From Larus michahellis (Eukaryota > Chordata > Aves > Charadriiformes > Laridae), in assembly GCF_964199755.1 (NCBI RefSeq), contig NC_133904.1, positions 1,860,001 through 1,924,000 on the forward strand: a DNA stretch of 64,000 nucleotides. Reading direction: 5' to 3'. Below are positions 1 through 15,676 of the stretch, piece by piece (position 1 is the first letter of the stretch; every line of letters begins with the position of its first letter). The position numbers and the translations under genes were made by a program. Under the pieces are notes generated by a model, which was not told the origin of the DNA, did not search any database, and worked only from the letters and a program-made list of their open reading frames with translations.

Positions 1-4350
<4,350 letters not shown>

Positions 4351-4355
4351 TGGTT

Positions 4356-4965
4356 CACAGAATCCCAGAACGTTAGGGGCTGGAAGGGACCTCTGGAGAT
4401 CATCCAGTCCAACCCCCTCCCAAAGCAAGCTGGACAGGAACACATCCAGGCAGGTTTGGAATATCTCCAGAGAAGGAGACTCCACCACCTCTCAGGGCAG
4501 CCTGTTCCAGTGCTCTGCCACTCTCAAAGCAAAGAAGTTTTTCCTTACGTTCAGACGGAATTTCCTGTGTTCCAGTTTGTGCCCGTCGCCCCTTGTCCTG
4601 TCACTGGGCACCACTGAAAAGAGTCTGGCTGCATCCTTGTGACACCCACCAGGGACTGATAAGCATTGATGAGATCCCCTCTCAGACTTCTCTTCTCCAG
4701 GCTGAACAGCCCCGGGTCTCTCAGCCTTTCCTCAGCACAGAGATGCTCCAGCCCCCTGATCATCTTCGTAGCCTCCGCTGGACTCCTTCCAGCAGTTCCT
4801 TGTCTTTCTTGAACCGGGGAGCCCAGAACTGCACACAGTACTCCAGATGTGGCTTCATTGGGGCAGAGCAGAGGGGGAGGATGACTTCCCTCAACCTCCT
4901 GGCCACACTCTTTTTAATGCACCCCAGGAGACCGCTGGCCTTCAGTTTTTTGGTTTTTTTAAGAA
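4356..4965 (-). mobile_element. CR1 LINE, 5'-truncated, 3' end with ORF2 C-terminus
   Basis: On the plus strand the block opens with the antisense CR1 3' end (CACAGAATCCCAGAA, then GGCTGGAAGGGACCTCTGGA). It continues into the end of the reverse-transcriptase ORF on the minus strand. Family-typical peptides are [66 protein letters not shown] and VESPSLEIF. The reading frame shifts between these segments, so the copy is dead. Similarity stops near 4955-4965, as expected for 5' truncation on insertion. The exact left and right edges are my estimate. Confidence 0.93.
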
Positions 4966-6590
4966 GGGATGAGCAGCTTTCATCGCTTCGGCCATGGCTC
5001 CACCCCAACAAGCCTGTTGTGCCCAGTCTCAGCAGACGCAGGAGCTTTGTCCTTGGTTTCAAGGGACACCATCACCAGCCTCGCTGCACGCATATCAGCT
5101 TAACCCAGAGCTAAACGCAACCCACCTGCTTGGCCACCTCTCCTTTCCTCTGCACAGATCATCTCCAACAGACCTTCAGGAGGTGCCCCACGCTGCGACC
5201 AGTTATGTGAGACCGATAAAGGTTGTGTTAAGAAATACGATACACAGCCTGCACTGCTGTCTGTTGCCTGCCATTGTTTTCATGGGGGTACGGTATCAGC
5301 CATATTAATAGTTAATTTAAAATCATGCAACTGGAGCTGCAGCTCTTTGTGGAAAGTTTGGTGCAGGCCGAGCTGTGCATTATGTATGGGAGCTGCTGCC
5401 CGGCTGATGGCCAGCGTTGCCAGAGGAGCCCTGGAGAGGGGAGCGGGAGGTGAGTCAGGCCACGGTCAGCCGCGCGGTGTTCAGTCAAGGAGGATCAGCT
5501 TTTAACAGCCACGTAGGCATGTCAGGTACCGTGCGACGAGCAGGGTTTGTGGTAATTTGAAGTGGAACCTGTCTCCATTACCCCAACAATCTCCACCACT
5601 TCTCAAGGGTGGGTTTTTTCCAACAAACACTGCCCTCGTGTTCCGCATGTTACCATGAACAGCACAGAGAGGGTCCGTGAGGAAGCACCGATGCTGCCAC
5701 CGTCTCTCCTGGCAGCACCACTGAGCAGAGAGACTGAGGTCATTCTCTGCAGCTTTTTGGAGCCTCATCGACCTCAGTGTGTCCAGCTCCCTGCGGTCTG
5801 GTCCTGCCCAGGAGCAGGGTCAGAAGCCGAGGTGTTGCAGCGCATCAAACCACTCGGTCCATTAAATGCCCATTTCCCCCGACCAGCAGCACATCTTGAG
5901 CTGTAGCTCCACTTGAAGAACTCTGCTTGTTTCAAATGCAGATGCATCTCCCGATTTAGACCCTAAACTACAAGTCCCAGGGAGCGCAAATTAAGTCCGA
6001 GGGGATGCAAATCCTTCCCTGCCTCCCACATTTGCTGGCCATGAGTCCTCCCGGCCTGATGGCATTTATCCGGGCAAACACAGGGCGAGAGGGAACAGAG
6101 CAAGACTCCCGACTCCTCAGAGTAATAATGTCCGTTTGCTTTGTGCCGTATGGGTGCAGAACGTGAGTTATTTCATTCCAGGGTAATGGAGACGAGACCT
6201 GCCACACGTAGTGATTTGCTCGTGGCAATGAGCCAAGTCTGTGGCAGAGCCACGCCGTGCTCCACCGCCTTATTTCCATGAAACCTCCTGCTTAAAACGA
6301 TACAGTGATTGCATGGGACAGGCTGTGTTTTCCGTTTCATTCTCTGCCAGACTGTTCCCAGCTCTGAATCTCATTTTCTTGCCCAGGTGAGGACTCCCAT
6401 CAAGATCTGTGGCGGTACATCAGGGCCAAGAGCTTTTCATCTAAAGAGCAATTAGGGAGTTAAATACCGTCCTTCACCCTTTCCTCTGCTTTAGAAATAG
6501 CAAAGGTTATGCACTCCTGCTTTAGAGATGGAAGACAAATAAGATAAGCTGCCTGGATTTTGCAGGGGAAGAGCACAGGGAGGTGGAGGT
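4966..6590. other. FEM1B-CLN6 intergenic DNA, nothing recognised
   Basis: Mixed-composition DNA between the CR1 copy and the decamer minisatellite. Short open frames occur on both strands but none shows splice-consistent coding signal or family similarity. No RNA gene or repeat family was recognised. Confidence 0.6.
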
Positions 6591-7680
6591 CGGGCTGCGC
6601 TGGGTTGAACTGGGCTGTGATGGGCTGTACTGGGCTGAGTCAGCTATACTGAGCTGGGCTGGGCTATACTGGGCTGTACTGGACCATTCTAGGCTATACT
6701 GGGCTGAGCGGGCCTGTGCTGGGTTGAACTAGGCTGTGATGGGCTGTACTAGGCTGAGCCGGGCTGTGCTGGGCTATACTGAGCTGTGCTGGGATGTGCC
6801 AGGCTATACTGGGCTGTACTGGGCTGTACAGGGTTATACGGGGCTATGCTGGGCTGTACTGGTGGGCTGTGCCGGGCTATACTGGGCTGTGCCGGGCTAT
6901 ATGGGGTTAGTACTGGTGGGCTGTCCTGGGCTGTGCCGGGCTGTACGGGGTTATACTGGGCTGTGCCGGGCTATACGGGGATTAGTACTGGTGGGCTGTG
7001 CTGGGCTATACTGGGCTGTGCTGGGCTATACGGGGTTAGTACTGGTGGGCTGTGCTGGGCTATACTGGGCTGTCCTGGGCTATATGGGGTTAGTACTGGT
7101 GGGCTGTGCTGGGCTATACTGGGCTGTCCTGGGCTATATGGGGCTGTGCCAGGCTGTACGGGGTTATACTGGGCTGTGCCGGGCTATACGGGGGTTAGTA
7201 CTGGTGGGCTGTGCTGGGCTATACTGGGCTAGTACTGGTGGGCTGTCCTGGGCTATACTGGGCTGTGCCGGGCTATACAGGGTTAGTACTGGTGGGCTGT
7301 GCTGGGCTATACTGGGCTGTGCCAGGCTGTACGGGGTTAGTACTGGTGGGCTGTGCTGGGCTATACTGGTCTGTGCCGGGCTGTACGGGGTTAGTACTGG
7401 TGGGCTGTACTGGGCTATACTGGTCTGTGCTGGGCTGTACGGGGTTAGTACTGGTGGGCTGTGCTGGGCTATACTGGGCTGTCCTGGGCTATACTGGGCT
7501 GTGCCGGGCTGTACGGGGTTATACTGGGCTGTGCCGAGCTATCAGTACTGGTGGGCTGTGCCGGGCTATACTGGGCTGTACTGGTGGGCTGTGCCAGGCT
7601 ATAGGGGGTTATACTGGGCTGTACCGGGCCGAACCGCGCTGTGCTGGGTTGAACTGGGCTATACTGGGCTGTCCCCGCCC
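6590..7680. repeat. Decamer minisatellite with 54-bp higher-order unit
   Basis: About 1.1 kb of GGGCTRTRCY-type decamers (GGGCTATACT, GGGCTGTGCT and GGGCTGTCCT are commonest). From about 6900 a divergent TTAGTACTGGT unit punctuates the array at 6907, 6982, 7036, 7090, 7195, 7229, 7283, 7337, 7391 and 7445. Six of the nine spacings are exactly 54 bp. The plus strand carries nearly all the GGG runs. Because 54 is divisible by three, an 18-residue peptide period stays open in one frame. The array ends about 160 bp before the CLN6 start codon. Confidence 0.93.
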
Positions 7681-8010
7681 CGCTGTGTCCTCCCCCACCG
7701 GGCCGGGGCGGTCCCGGGGCCACCGGCCGCGCAGCCGCCGCTCGTCCCCCGGCGCCGGGGCGGGGCCCGGGCGGAGCCGCGCCGGGGCGAGCGGGGCGAG
7801 CGGGGCCGGGACCAGCCGGGCCGGGCCGGGCCGGGCGGGCTCATGCAGGGCGCTGCGCGGCGGCGGCCGTTCCCGGCGGCGGCCCCGGGCTCCCCCCAGC
7901 CCGCCGGGACGCTCTACCCGGGCAGGTGAGCGCCGGGGCCGGGGGCGGCGGGGGGGCGGGGGGGGGTGCGGGCATGGCCACCCCTCCCTTCCTCGGGGGT
8001 CCCCAGCCCC
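7680..8010 (+). promoter_or_regulatory. CLN6: CpG island and promoter of CLN6
   Basis: Extreme GC and CpG density directly after the minisatellite, with GC-box-like GGGGCGGGG and GGGCCGGGCC runs and no TATA box. It surrounds CLN6 exon 1 and its donor. No CACGTG (CLEAR-type) box is visible within it. The start site is probably between 7680 and 7842. Confidence 0.7.
7843..7925 (+). CDS. CLN6: CLN6 exon 1
   Basis: Encodes a 27-residue low-complexity, Pro/Ala-rich cytosolic N-terminus beginning [10 protein letters not shown] and ending in the AG of a split Arg codon before gtgagc. The reading frame stays open upstream of this ATG into the minisatellite. The ATG was chosen by similarity in length and RRR position to mammalian CLN6. 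Confidence 0.85.
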
Positions 8011-11000
8011 ATCCAGCCCATTCCCCAGCATCCCCAGGATACCCCAACTCCCACCCCCCCGGCTCAGCCCGGGCCCCCCCACCCCATCCCGGGTACCGCC
8101 ACCCCATTTCAGATATCGCCAGCCCATCTCCGGGATGCTGCCATTGTCGAGGGTGTCCCGGGGGGTCGGGGTCCCCCCCACGGCAGCCAGCCTCATCCCG
8201 GGCACCCTGGCTCACCTGCATTACCCCCGCTGGTCCAGGGTTTGACAGCCTTTTCCAGGGAGTCACAGCTTTCCCGGCTCACCCAGGGCACCCCAACTTG
8301 TCCAGGGTACCACCATCCTCTTCCTCCATCCATTGGGTTTGGACCGTGGGCTCAGGTAGCGCGAGCTCGAGGCTGATCCGGCTGACACTGTGCTGGTCTC
8401 AGCACGGCGGGAGAGCCATTCATCCGCTTTTCCCGGAGGGAGGTGAAGATCCGGTGGTGCTTGGGAGGGTTATTTGATGGAAAGACTTCAGCAGGGTTGG
8501 GTCAGGCCTTGCTCTGCAGAGGCAGAGGAGGAGGAGGATCTTCAGAGTGGAAGATGAAGGTGATAGTGTGCCCAGAGCATCCCTGTGCCTGAGTACCACC
8601 AGGCACCGATGCATTTTTAGCATTCCGCAGAAGTGCCATGGGGGTTGAGTTTTGCTTTGTCATGCAAAATTTAAAAATAGTTGCACTTAATTCAGCACTT
8701 AGGCTTTTCATCCTGCTTTTGTGCTCACTTCTCAGCCGGGAAGAGCCGCCTTACGATGTGGCGGGTTTTAGTAACAACGCTTTGCCTTTCTGCCTCTTCC
8801 TCTCTTTGGCCTCTCAACTTTGTTGTTATTCCATGGATCCCAAAGCCCGGAGGCACACCTGCAGCCAGGGAAGCACAGGTTTTGGGGGGGGGGATGCATA
8901 CCTGGAGTCTGCTCCCTGCCTCTTTGCAAACCGCTTATGTGACTTAAGGCTGACGCTGTCACTTCTGCCATCCCTAGGCATGGCGCAGTCAAGAACGAGG
9001 ACACCTTCAAGACCTCCCCGTTTCATTTGGATCTGTGGTTCTACTTCACTCTGCAGAACTGGGTCCTGGACTTTGGGCGTCCCATCGCGATGGTGAGTGT
9101 GGCAGAGGCGGGCCCGCTGCTTTGCTTGCGGTCAGCGTCTTTAGGGTGGAGGACAGGGGGGCAGAGCCCTGGTGGTCCCCTGTAGACCTGTGGGCTGTTC
9201 TCTACACCAAAGGGACATCCTTGAGGAGCCTTCATTGAGATGAGCTCAATGAGATGTCGTGAGACATTAGTGAGATGTCATTGAGATGCTGTGATATACT
9301 GGTGTGCCAAACATGTTGCTCCGGTCACGGGGAAGCTATCTGGGAAACTTATTCTGTTTCATCTATCCCACCACTTTATGTTTTTGTAACAAAAATTACC
9401 TGGAGAGGTTCCTACTGCTCTTCCCCATACCTTGCCTGTATCTCCGGAACGTGGGACTCCCGCTCTGCAGACAGTGCAGGGCAGAAGGGGCCGTTACCCT
9501 CCAATGTAATTTTTTATTGCTGGCATCTGCACGCAGCAGAGGGTTGAGGGAGATTCCCTGCGGCAGGATTTCCGAATGCCTGGCTCGTTCGCTTGGCCTC
9601 ACGACTTCACGGCATCGGCTTTGGGCAGCGCTGCAGGCCGAGATGTAAATACGCTGTGAATTTAGCACAATTTAGGGATGCAAGAAGAGCCGCCCAACTT
9701 CCTTACTGACAGCTACGTGAAGTCAAGCTGACAGTTAGCAAGCAGCGGTGGTCCCAGGCAAGGATGTTCTCTCTCCCTGTCTTTCGGATAGCGACGGGGC
9801 TGTAATCGTGCGCGAGGTGGTGAGGATATACTGATGTCGTTTGTTTTTTTCCCCCTCCTCAGATAATCCTACCTTTGGAGTGGTTTCCTCTAAACAAACC
9901 GAGTGCCGGAGATTATTTCCACATGGCTTACAACGTTATCACACCATTTCTTCTGCTAAAGGTAAACCTCGAGGTGCAGGCGTTACAGTTTTTTTTTTTT
10001 AATATTATCAGTTGTAAAAGTGGGGCAGACGAGGCTAAGAGTTGGCTAGGGACTTGTTGAACAAATGTTGGGTGATTCCCAAACTCCTGCCAGTCAGCCG
10101 GCCCTACTGTACATTAGAGGTTTGCCGCTCCAGAAAGAATTTGTGACGCCACCTTTTGAAGAGCGAGGCGGTGACCGGCGTAACGTGACTCGGTTCCCTG
10201 CACAGACAAAGCAAATCGCTTCCCCCGGGAACTCCGGATTCAGGAGGAGTCGGAGCCCTTCACCGTGGCCGAGCCAAAGCGTGTTTTTAAGACAACATCC
10301 ATCCATGTCTTAAAAGACCTTGTGAGACAGCTGGAACTATAGTAGATTGTCTAACTTGTTCAGAGCTTAATTACACTTGCTCTTCAACATTAGAATTGTA
10401 TCTTTAGCTTGAATTTATCTTGCTTCCGCTGCCAACCACTGGATCGTGCAAACCATTTATGAGGTTAAAGACTGTCATATCATTAGACATCTTCTTATAT
10501 TAAATACTTAGCAGCCAGAAGATATGAGAAAGCAATTATAAATATATTTTAACCTTCATTAGCTAGAAATTGAATTATGTCCTAAGATGTAAATGATTCT
10601 CTTTCTCCCGAGTCTGTCTGGGAGATTTTAAATGCCAGCATGGCCAAAAAGGAATAGTCAGGATCCGGTCCTTTGGGGGACGTGGAAACTCGAGCTCAGC
10701 GTGAGACAGCTGGTTTCTGCAGGCTGGATTGTAACTCCTCAGGTTAAAATTTGCTGCCTTGGACTTCCCTGGCAGCACAGCATGAAGGGTTGGTCCCCAG
10801 AAAAAAATCCCTTTGTTATTCAGGGAGCGTTTCTTTGGTCCAGCGTCCCCTCGAAGGACATGTCCCACCCTCCTTTCCCACCGGAGGAGAGCTTTCCTGG
10901 ACCTTTTGCTCTCCTCGTCCTCTCTGTCTCCTCTGACGTTCGTACAGCAGTTACAGAGAAAGGGAAAGTTAATCCTCAAAATTAAATACAAATAAGGAGC

Positions 11001-14000
11001 TTTTCAGTGTTTATGAAGGGCCGCAAAGCTGATTTGGCAGCAGGGGGATGGGAGGCGAAGGTGGCCCCAGCTGATCCTCGGGCTGGGCTGATGCGTCCCC
11101 CCTGACCCACGCGGCGTCCCCTCCAAAGCCTGAACTGCTTGAGCTGGGATTTACATCTTTGGAGGTCTTCCCTGCTTTGCAGGAAGCTCTTTTCCGGAGA
11201 GAAGCTCCTGCTCCTCGTCCCCAGGCTCTGAGTAACACCGGGCTCCCCACCAGCCTCACGTGCCCGCCTCCACCCAGACCTCAGGAGACCGTGAGACGGT
11301 CCAGGGCCAGCTCAGCACTAAAGCTGGTGTTTAAAAGGTTGCCTCAACCGGTTTTGCTGGTAATTAGATATTGCGAGATAGGGGTTTAAATGCAGCTTCC
11401 CCTTCAGAAGCAAATTCACGGAGAGGCGAGTCCCGTTCCTTCCATTAGGAAGAAAGTCAAAACCAAACAGTTCAGCAAAGGCGTTTGAAAAAATCATCGT
11501 TATAAAGGAGGAAGAAGCGTCGCTGAGCGTGGGGAGGGAAGCGTGCTCAGCTGGAGCGCTGCTGGAGGCTCTCCCTGCCGCTGGAGGGCACAGCCAGCCT
11601 TCCAGACCCGCGCAGCGGAGGAACGAGAGAAAGCAGCTGCCTTTTGGTTTCTCATTAATCGGTTTTGATCACATCTGGTGAAGAAATTGCTTCGAGTAGT
11701 CTATTAGAAGTACCGGATCACTGATTCGGTCTAAGCCTTGGCTCAGGTTAAGGGTGCTGCTTTGTAGAAAGGTTTAACAAGGGTGAAAAATGTGGGTTTA
11801 TTGTTGCAAACGTGGATAAAGTGTGTACTCAAACCTGAAAGCCACGTAGGCTGGTGCAGACGTGTCTGAGATGCGTTTAGAGAGAGTAGTTGCAATCAGG
11901 TAAGTTCGTTCTGGTGCGGTCACACCGCTCTCCGCGGGGGGATGGCTGTGTTGTCCCCGGCAGGGTGCCGGCCACCGCGGGCAGCAGCTCACCCCCAGCT
12001 CTCTGCAAGCCTCTGCTGGGGTATAGGTGATTTTTTCCAAATCACCTAAAGTGATTTTCTGCCGCTAAGTCAGAGAGGGCAGAACTTGCCAGAGCATCGC
12101 ATGTCTCTGCTGGTACCTCCTTGCTGTTCAACACGTCTCGGTGTTTTTAGCTCATCGAGAGATCCCCCAAGACCTTACCGAGATCCATGGTGTACGTCAG
12201 CATCATCATGTTTGTCATGGGAGCCAGCATCCACCTGGTTGGAGACTCTGTAAACCATCGCCTGATTTTCAGTGGCTACCAGCACCATCTGTCTGTAAGA
12301 GAGAATCCCATCATCAAGAACCTGAAGCCAGAGACACTGGTAAAGAGACTGTTTTTTATACAAGCACTTACAAAAAAAATTAATTGCTTGTTCCTATTTA
12401 ATAGCGTCCTGTTCCCTCTGCCCTTTTAAATCTCTTCTCATTGCGTTGCAGATTGATTCCTTTGAGCTGCTGTACTACTACGATGAATATTTAGGTCATT
12501 CGATGTGGTAAGCAATTTACAGTCTATGTAGCGGCCTCAGAACATAATACAAGGAAGGGCAGATCTGATCTGATCATAGCTTAATATGTAAAAGAATAAA
12601 ACACAGCTTACGAGAGCTGGCTGGGGATAATGTTGTCATAGCCAGTGTGATTACAGTGGATCTCTCCCTTGGAAAATTGCCCGTTCCCCCTAGTTTTGCC
12701 TCTGTCTCAGTGATATTTCTGGGACGTGGCGGTTGTTCGACAGTCGTAGGGGACAGAGGAATGGCTTGTCTTCACTCCTGGGGCACAGGACACCCAGGTG
12801 AAGAGACAGGTCTGAGGGCTCCGCAGACGCCCTGGCTGTCACCACCCACATCTTTGCTCCTCTGGAGGTTGGCCCCAAAAGAAACCGACTCTGCCCGGTC
12901 TCTCCAGCCCTTTGCTCCCCTCCCTTACCGTGCATCCATCTAGTTAGTAACCCCCGGCGAGAGGGAAGGCTTGCTCGGGTAGCCAGACCAGTGCTGCCCA
13001 GTAACAGAGACTGTTCAGCCACGGTGATCCAGGGAGCTCAGTTAAGGGCTGATTTCAGCGCTGTCACCCCAAGCCAACCCTAGAAAGACGTGTTGCAGTG
13101 GGACTGTGTGCTTCATCCAGCGCGGCTGCCCTGGCTGACGCAGCGGCAGGTAGTGCTGGTAGCGCCCGCAGGCTGTGGCAGGTCCCGTCGGCACGCTCCT
13201 GCCCGCGGGAGCAGCATCCAGCGCTCAGACACATCCCCTGGCTGGCACTGGAGACCCCAGAAAGGACTCTCTGGCCCTTTATGCGCTGCCACATAATCCT
13301 GAGACCTCGCTGAGCGCGGAGGGAGATCTCCCCCCCATCAGACTTTCCCAGTTTATTCGCTGTTCCGTGAGCCCGGTGAAGCAAGAAAATCCCTTTCTCT
13401 AAAAATCAAAAAAGGGCTCTGTTGGGTTGTTGAAATCCTGGTCCATGTCCTGCTTTCCTGCAGTTCAGCTTTTAACGCAACACAACACTCTTAAACAGCC
13501 GCTTAGAGCCTGGGAGTGCAACAAATACAATTGTTCGATGGAGCACTCGAGCCCAGCGTTTGACCTAGTCAGCAAATTCAAGCTTTTCCTGCAAGAGCCC
13601 CAGAAGTCTCGTTATCTGCAGGTCTCGGCCCAGCGAGGACGTACGATAGCCCCGCACCAGGCGTCGCCAGCCCTTCGGCTGTCGCACTGATGCGGCGTAA
13701 TCTCGTAGCAAGAGCCGTGACGCTGGCAGAGAGGTGATGCCCCGACCGGCACTGTGGGACCCCGCAAAGCGGGACCCGGCACCCCAGTTGCCGGCCACTG
13801 GGTGGCCTCCGCTTCTGCTCTGTCACCAAATTAATTCGCGGGCTCAGCGTGGGAATTGCCTGCGTGCAGAATTTGGATTTGGGAAGTCGGGGCGGAGGGG
13901 GGCGGTTAAACCCTTTCCAGGGTCACACCGCCGATCAGAGGGTTGTTTCTGTTTGCAGGTACATCCCTTTTTTCCTGATACTGTTCATATATTTCACCGG

Positions 14001-15598
14001 CTGCTTCACCCCTGTGGAAGAGGAGAGCAGGATGCCAGTGGCTGCCTTGCTTCTGATGGGGCCCAGCAGCCTTTACTACTGGTAAGTGGCTTCTGTCCGC
14101 CCCGGGCGGGCGAGGGACGAAGAGGGAGCAAGGCAGGGCTTCCCCATTCCCCAGGGCAGAACTTGATGGAGCTTCTGCTCTGCGGGGCTGGGAAAAAAAA
14201 AATCAAATCTGGTTGAAGTTTGTAGCCACTTTGGCCTTTGCAAGTTGGGACAACTTCAGGGTCGCTCGGCAGCACTCCTGTCCCTGCTTGGGGTGTTCCT
14301 TCAGCCAAACTGTCGGTCGTATTGCTACTGCTGCACTCCGGCTCGCAGCCTCCACAGTACTTGCTGTCGGCCCCCCTTTAAAAGCTGCCATTTGCTGCGC
14401 TGTTAGGCAGCGCCTTGACGATTTTGGGGTGGTCACTGGGTTCCTGCAGTGCCTCCACTGGGCCTCAGCTTGTTGGTGGCAATAGGGATGCTCTCACCAG
14501 TTGTCCAGGAATCTGCACAGAGCCCGGGCTGCCTGCGCGATGCTCAGACGCTGCCTCCTCGGCTCGCCCTGCGGGTCCAAATAGCCTTTTGAGAGAGGTC
14601 TTATTTATTTCCCATTTTCATTAGCCTTATCTTCCCAAACGGTTTCCCTGATGGCAGTCGAACAACTTTTCAGTTCATCTTCAGAGATGATGTTCTCTCT
14701 TGCCCGTGGCTTTGCCCCCTGCTGAGACTGTTTTTATACAGTAAATTAATTTTTGATAGTCAGAATCATCAGGAAGATTTGGTCAGTTCCCAGTTACCCC
14801 TTTGCACTTCCTTTAAATATATCAGCGTGAGTCCCTGCAGTTCGTGTGCTCGTGATTTAAGAGCCAGGGAGTGTAACTCGTCCCCCTGCTAACACCCGGT
14901 CAGGACTGGCCGCTGCCACATACAGCACAGGGGGAGCCGTGGATTTTTGGACTAAATGAGCACAACATCCACGAGGCAGAGCCAGAGCCTGGCTTTGGTT
15001 CTGCCTTTAGGCATCCCATTCCCAAACTGAGCCCAGCACCTTTCGAATCCCATACTGGACACGCATTTCTTTACCTGTTGTAATGGAGCCCCTAGCTCAG
15101 GTGCTAAATTTAGTGCTGAGAAATGCGAAAACAAATCCCAGTTTAAAAGCTGCTAGTAGGAAGTGGCACAACTCGCTTTGTCTGATGCCGAGCAGGGAGA
15201 AGAGGGAGATGTTTCACCCCGGGTGAGGCTGGAAGCGCTGGGGGCTGCTGCCGCTCGGTGCTTTCTCCCGGGGGTGGGGGTGGCACTAACAAGTGTTTTT
15301 GCTTTGTAGGTATCTCGTGACAGAAGGTCAGATTTTCATCCTCTACATTTTCACTTTCTTTGCCATGATGGCTTTAGTGATGCACCAGAAACGCAAAGGA
15401 CTCGTCCTGGACAGCAATGGGCTTTTTCTCTTCTACTCCTTCATCATAACACTGGTCCTCATTGCTCTGTGGGTGGGCTGGCTGTGGAACGACAAAATTC
15501 TCAGGAAGAAGTACCCTGGCGTGATCTATATCCCCGAGCCCTGGGCATTTTACACCCTGCACATGAACAACCTCCACGCGGCAAAGGAAAGTTTATAA
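7843..15598 (+). CDS. CLN6: CLN6, ER transmembrane protein (complete)
   Basis: CLN6 is a polytopic endoplasmic-reticulum membrane protein. With CLN8 it forms a relay that moves newly made lysosomal enzymes to the Golgi, and human loss causes neuronal ceroid lipofuscinosis. Coding exons are 7843-7925, 8978-9092, 9863-9961, 12151-12339, 12452-12507, 13959-14081 and 15310-15598. All junctions are GT/AG and all phases close to 318 codons including the stop, against 311 residues in human. Signatures include [73 protein letters not shown] and [20 protein letters not shown]. Several hydrophobic spans fit the multi-pass topology. The start is supported by the M-(x)4-RRR N-terminus, similar to human MEATRRR, and the RHG junction. 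It is followed closely by CALML4 on the same strand. Confidence 0.97.
7926..8977 (+). other. CLN6: CLN6 intron 1
   Basis: The first 300 bp are GC-rich with loosely repetitive C-tract segments (CCCAGCCC, CATCCC-like). The remainder is unremarkable. Confidence 0.8.
8978..9092 (+). CDS. CLN6: CLN6 exon 2
   Basis: Follows the acceptor ccctag. Encodes [20 protein letters not shown] and the first membrane-proximal segment, ending ...RPIAM at ATG|gtgagt. Confidence 0.95.
9863..9961 (+). CDS. CLN6: CLN6 exon 3
   Basis: Exactly 33 codons, phase 0 at both ends, from [12 protein letters not shown] to ITPFLLLK before gtaaac. Confidence 0.96.
9962..12150 (+). other. CLN6: CLN6 intron 3 (longest)
   Basis: About 2.2 kb with ordinary splice signals and no repeat family, RNA gene or embedded coding exon recognised. 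CLN6 introns 2 (9093-9862), 5 (12508-13958) and 6 (14082-15309) are likewise empty to inspection. Confidence 0.7.
12151..12339 (+). CDS. CLN6: CLN6 exon 4
   Basis: 63 codons from [12 protein letters not shown] through a hydrophobic span ([17 protein letters not shown]) to [12 protein letters not shown]. Donor ctg|gtaaag. Confidence 0.96.
12452..12507 (+). CDS. CLN6: CLN6 exon 5
   Basis: A 56-bp microexon-like exon encoding [18 protein letters not shown] and two bases of the next Trp. It is separated from exon 4 by only 112 bp. Confidence 0.95.
13959..14081 (+). CDS. CLN6: CLN6 exon 6
   Basis: Opens with the base completing Trp, then the membrane span [16 protein letters not shown], a luminal/cytosolic loop ([10 protein letters not shown]) less conserved against human, and a second hydrophobic run ending SSLYY. 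The donor TG|gtaagt splits the next Trp codon. Confidence 0.95.
15310..15598 (+). CDS. CLN6: CLN6 exon 7 (terminal)
   Basis: Encodes two membrane spans ([19 protein letters not shown] and [19 protein letters not shown]) and the conserved tail [20 protein letters not shown]. It ends AKESL-stop, a C-terminus a few residues longer than human. Confidence 0.96.
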
Positions 15599-15670
15599 GT
15601 TTTCATATTTTAGAGTGATTTGAAGAAAAAAAAAAAATCTAGTTTTTCTAATGTAGATGAAGTATTTAAA

Positions 15671-15676
15671 AATAAA
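15671..15676 (+). terminator. CLN6: CLN6 proximal polyadenylation signal
   Basis: AATAAA 73 bp after the stop codon, followed within 30-40 bp by T/G-rich sequence (TTTGCTGTGAGACGTCTTGT). This implies a very short 3' UTR of about 100 bases. Confidence 0.75.

Noticed and set aside
4760-5062. Host gene fragment with [10 protein letters not shown] motif
   Set aside because: This is the CR1 reverse-transcriptase ORF C-terminal region, which is highly repeated in bird genomes. It is not a host exon.
4966-5080. Extension of the CR1 copy further right
   Set aside because: The minus-strand frame continues, but the peptide no longer resembles the CR1 ORF2 segment that normally precedes LGCIKKSV. I treat this as flanking DNA.
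6900-7460. CRISPR-like regularly spaced repeat
   Set aside because: The regular 54-bp spacing is a minisatellite higher-order unit. The spacers are themselves the same decamers, and the host is a vertebrate.
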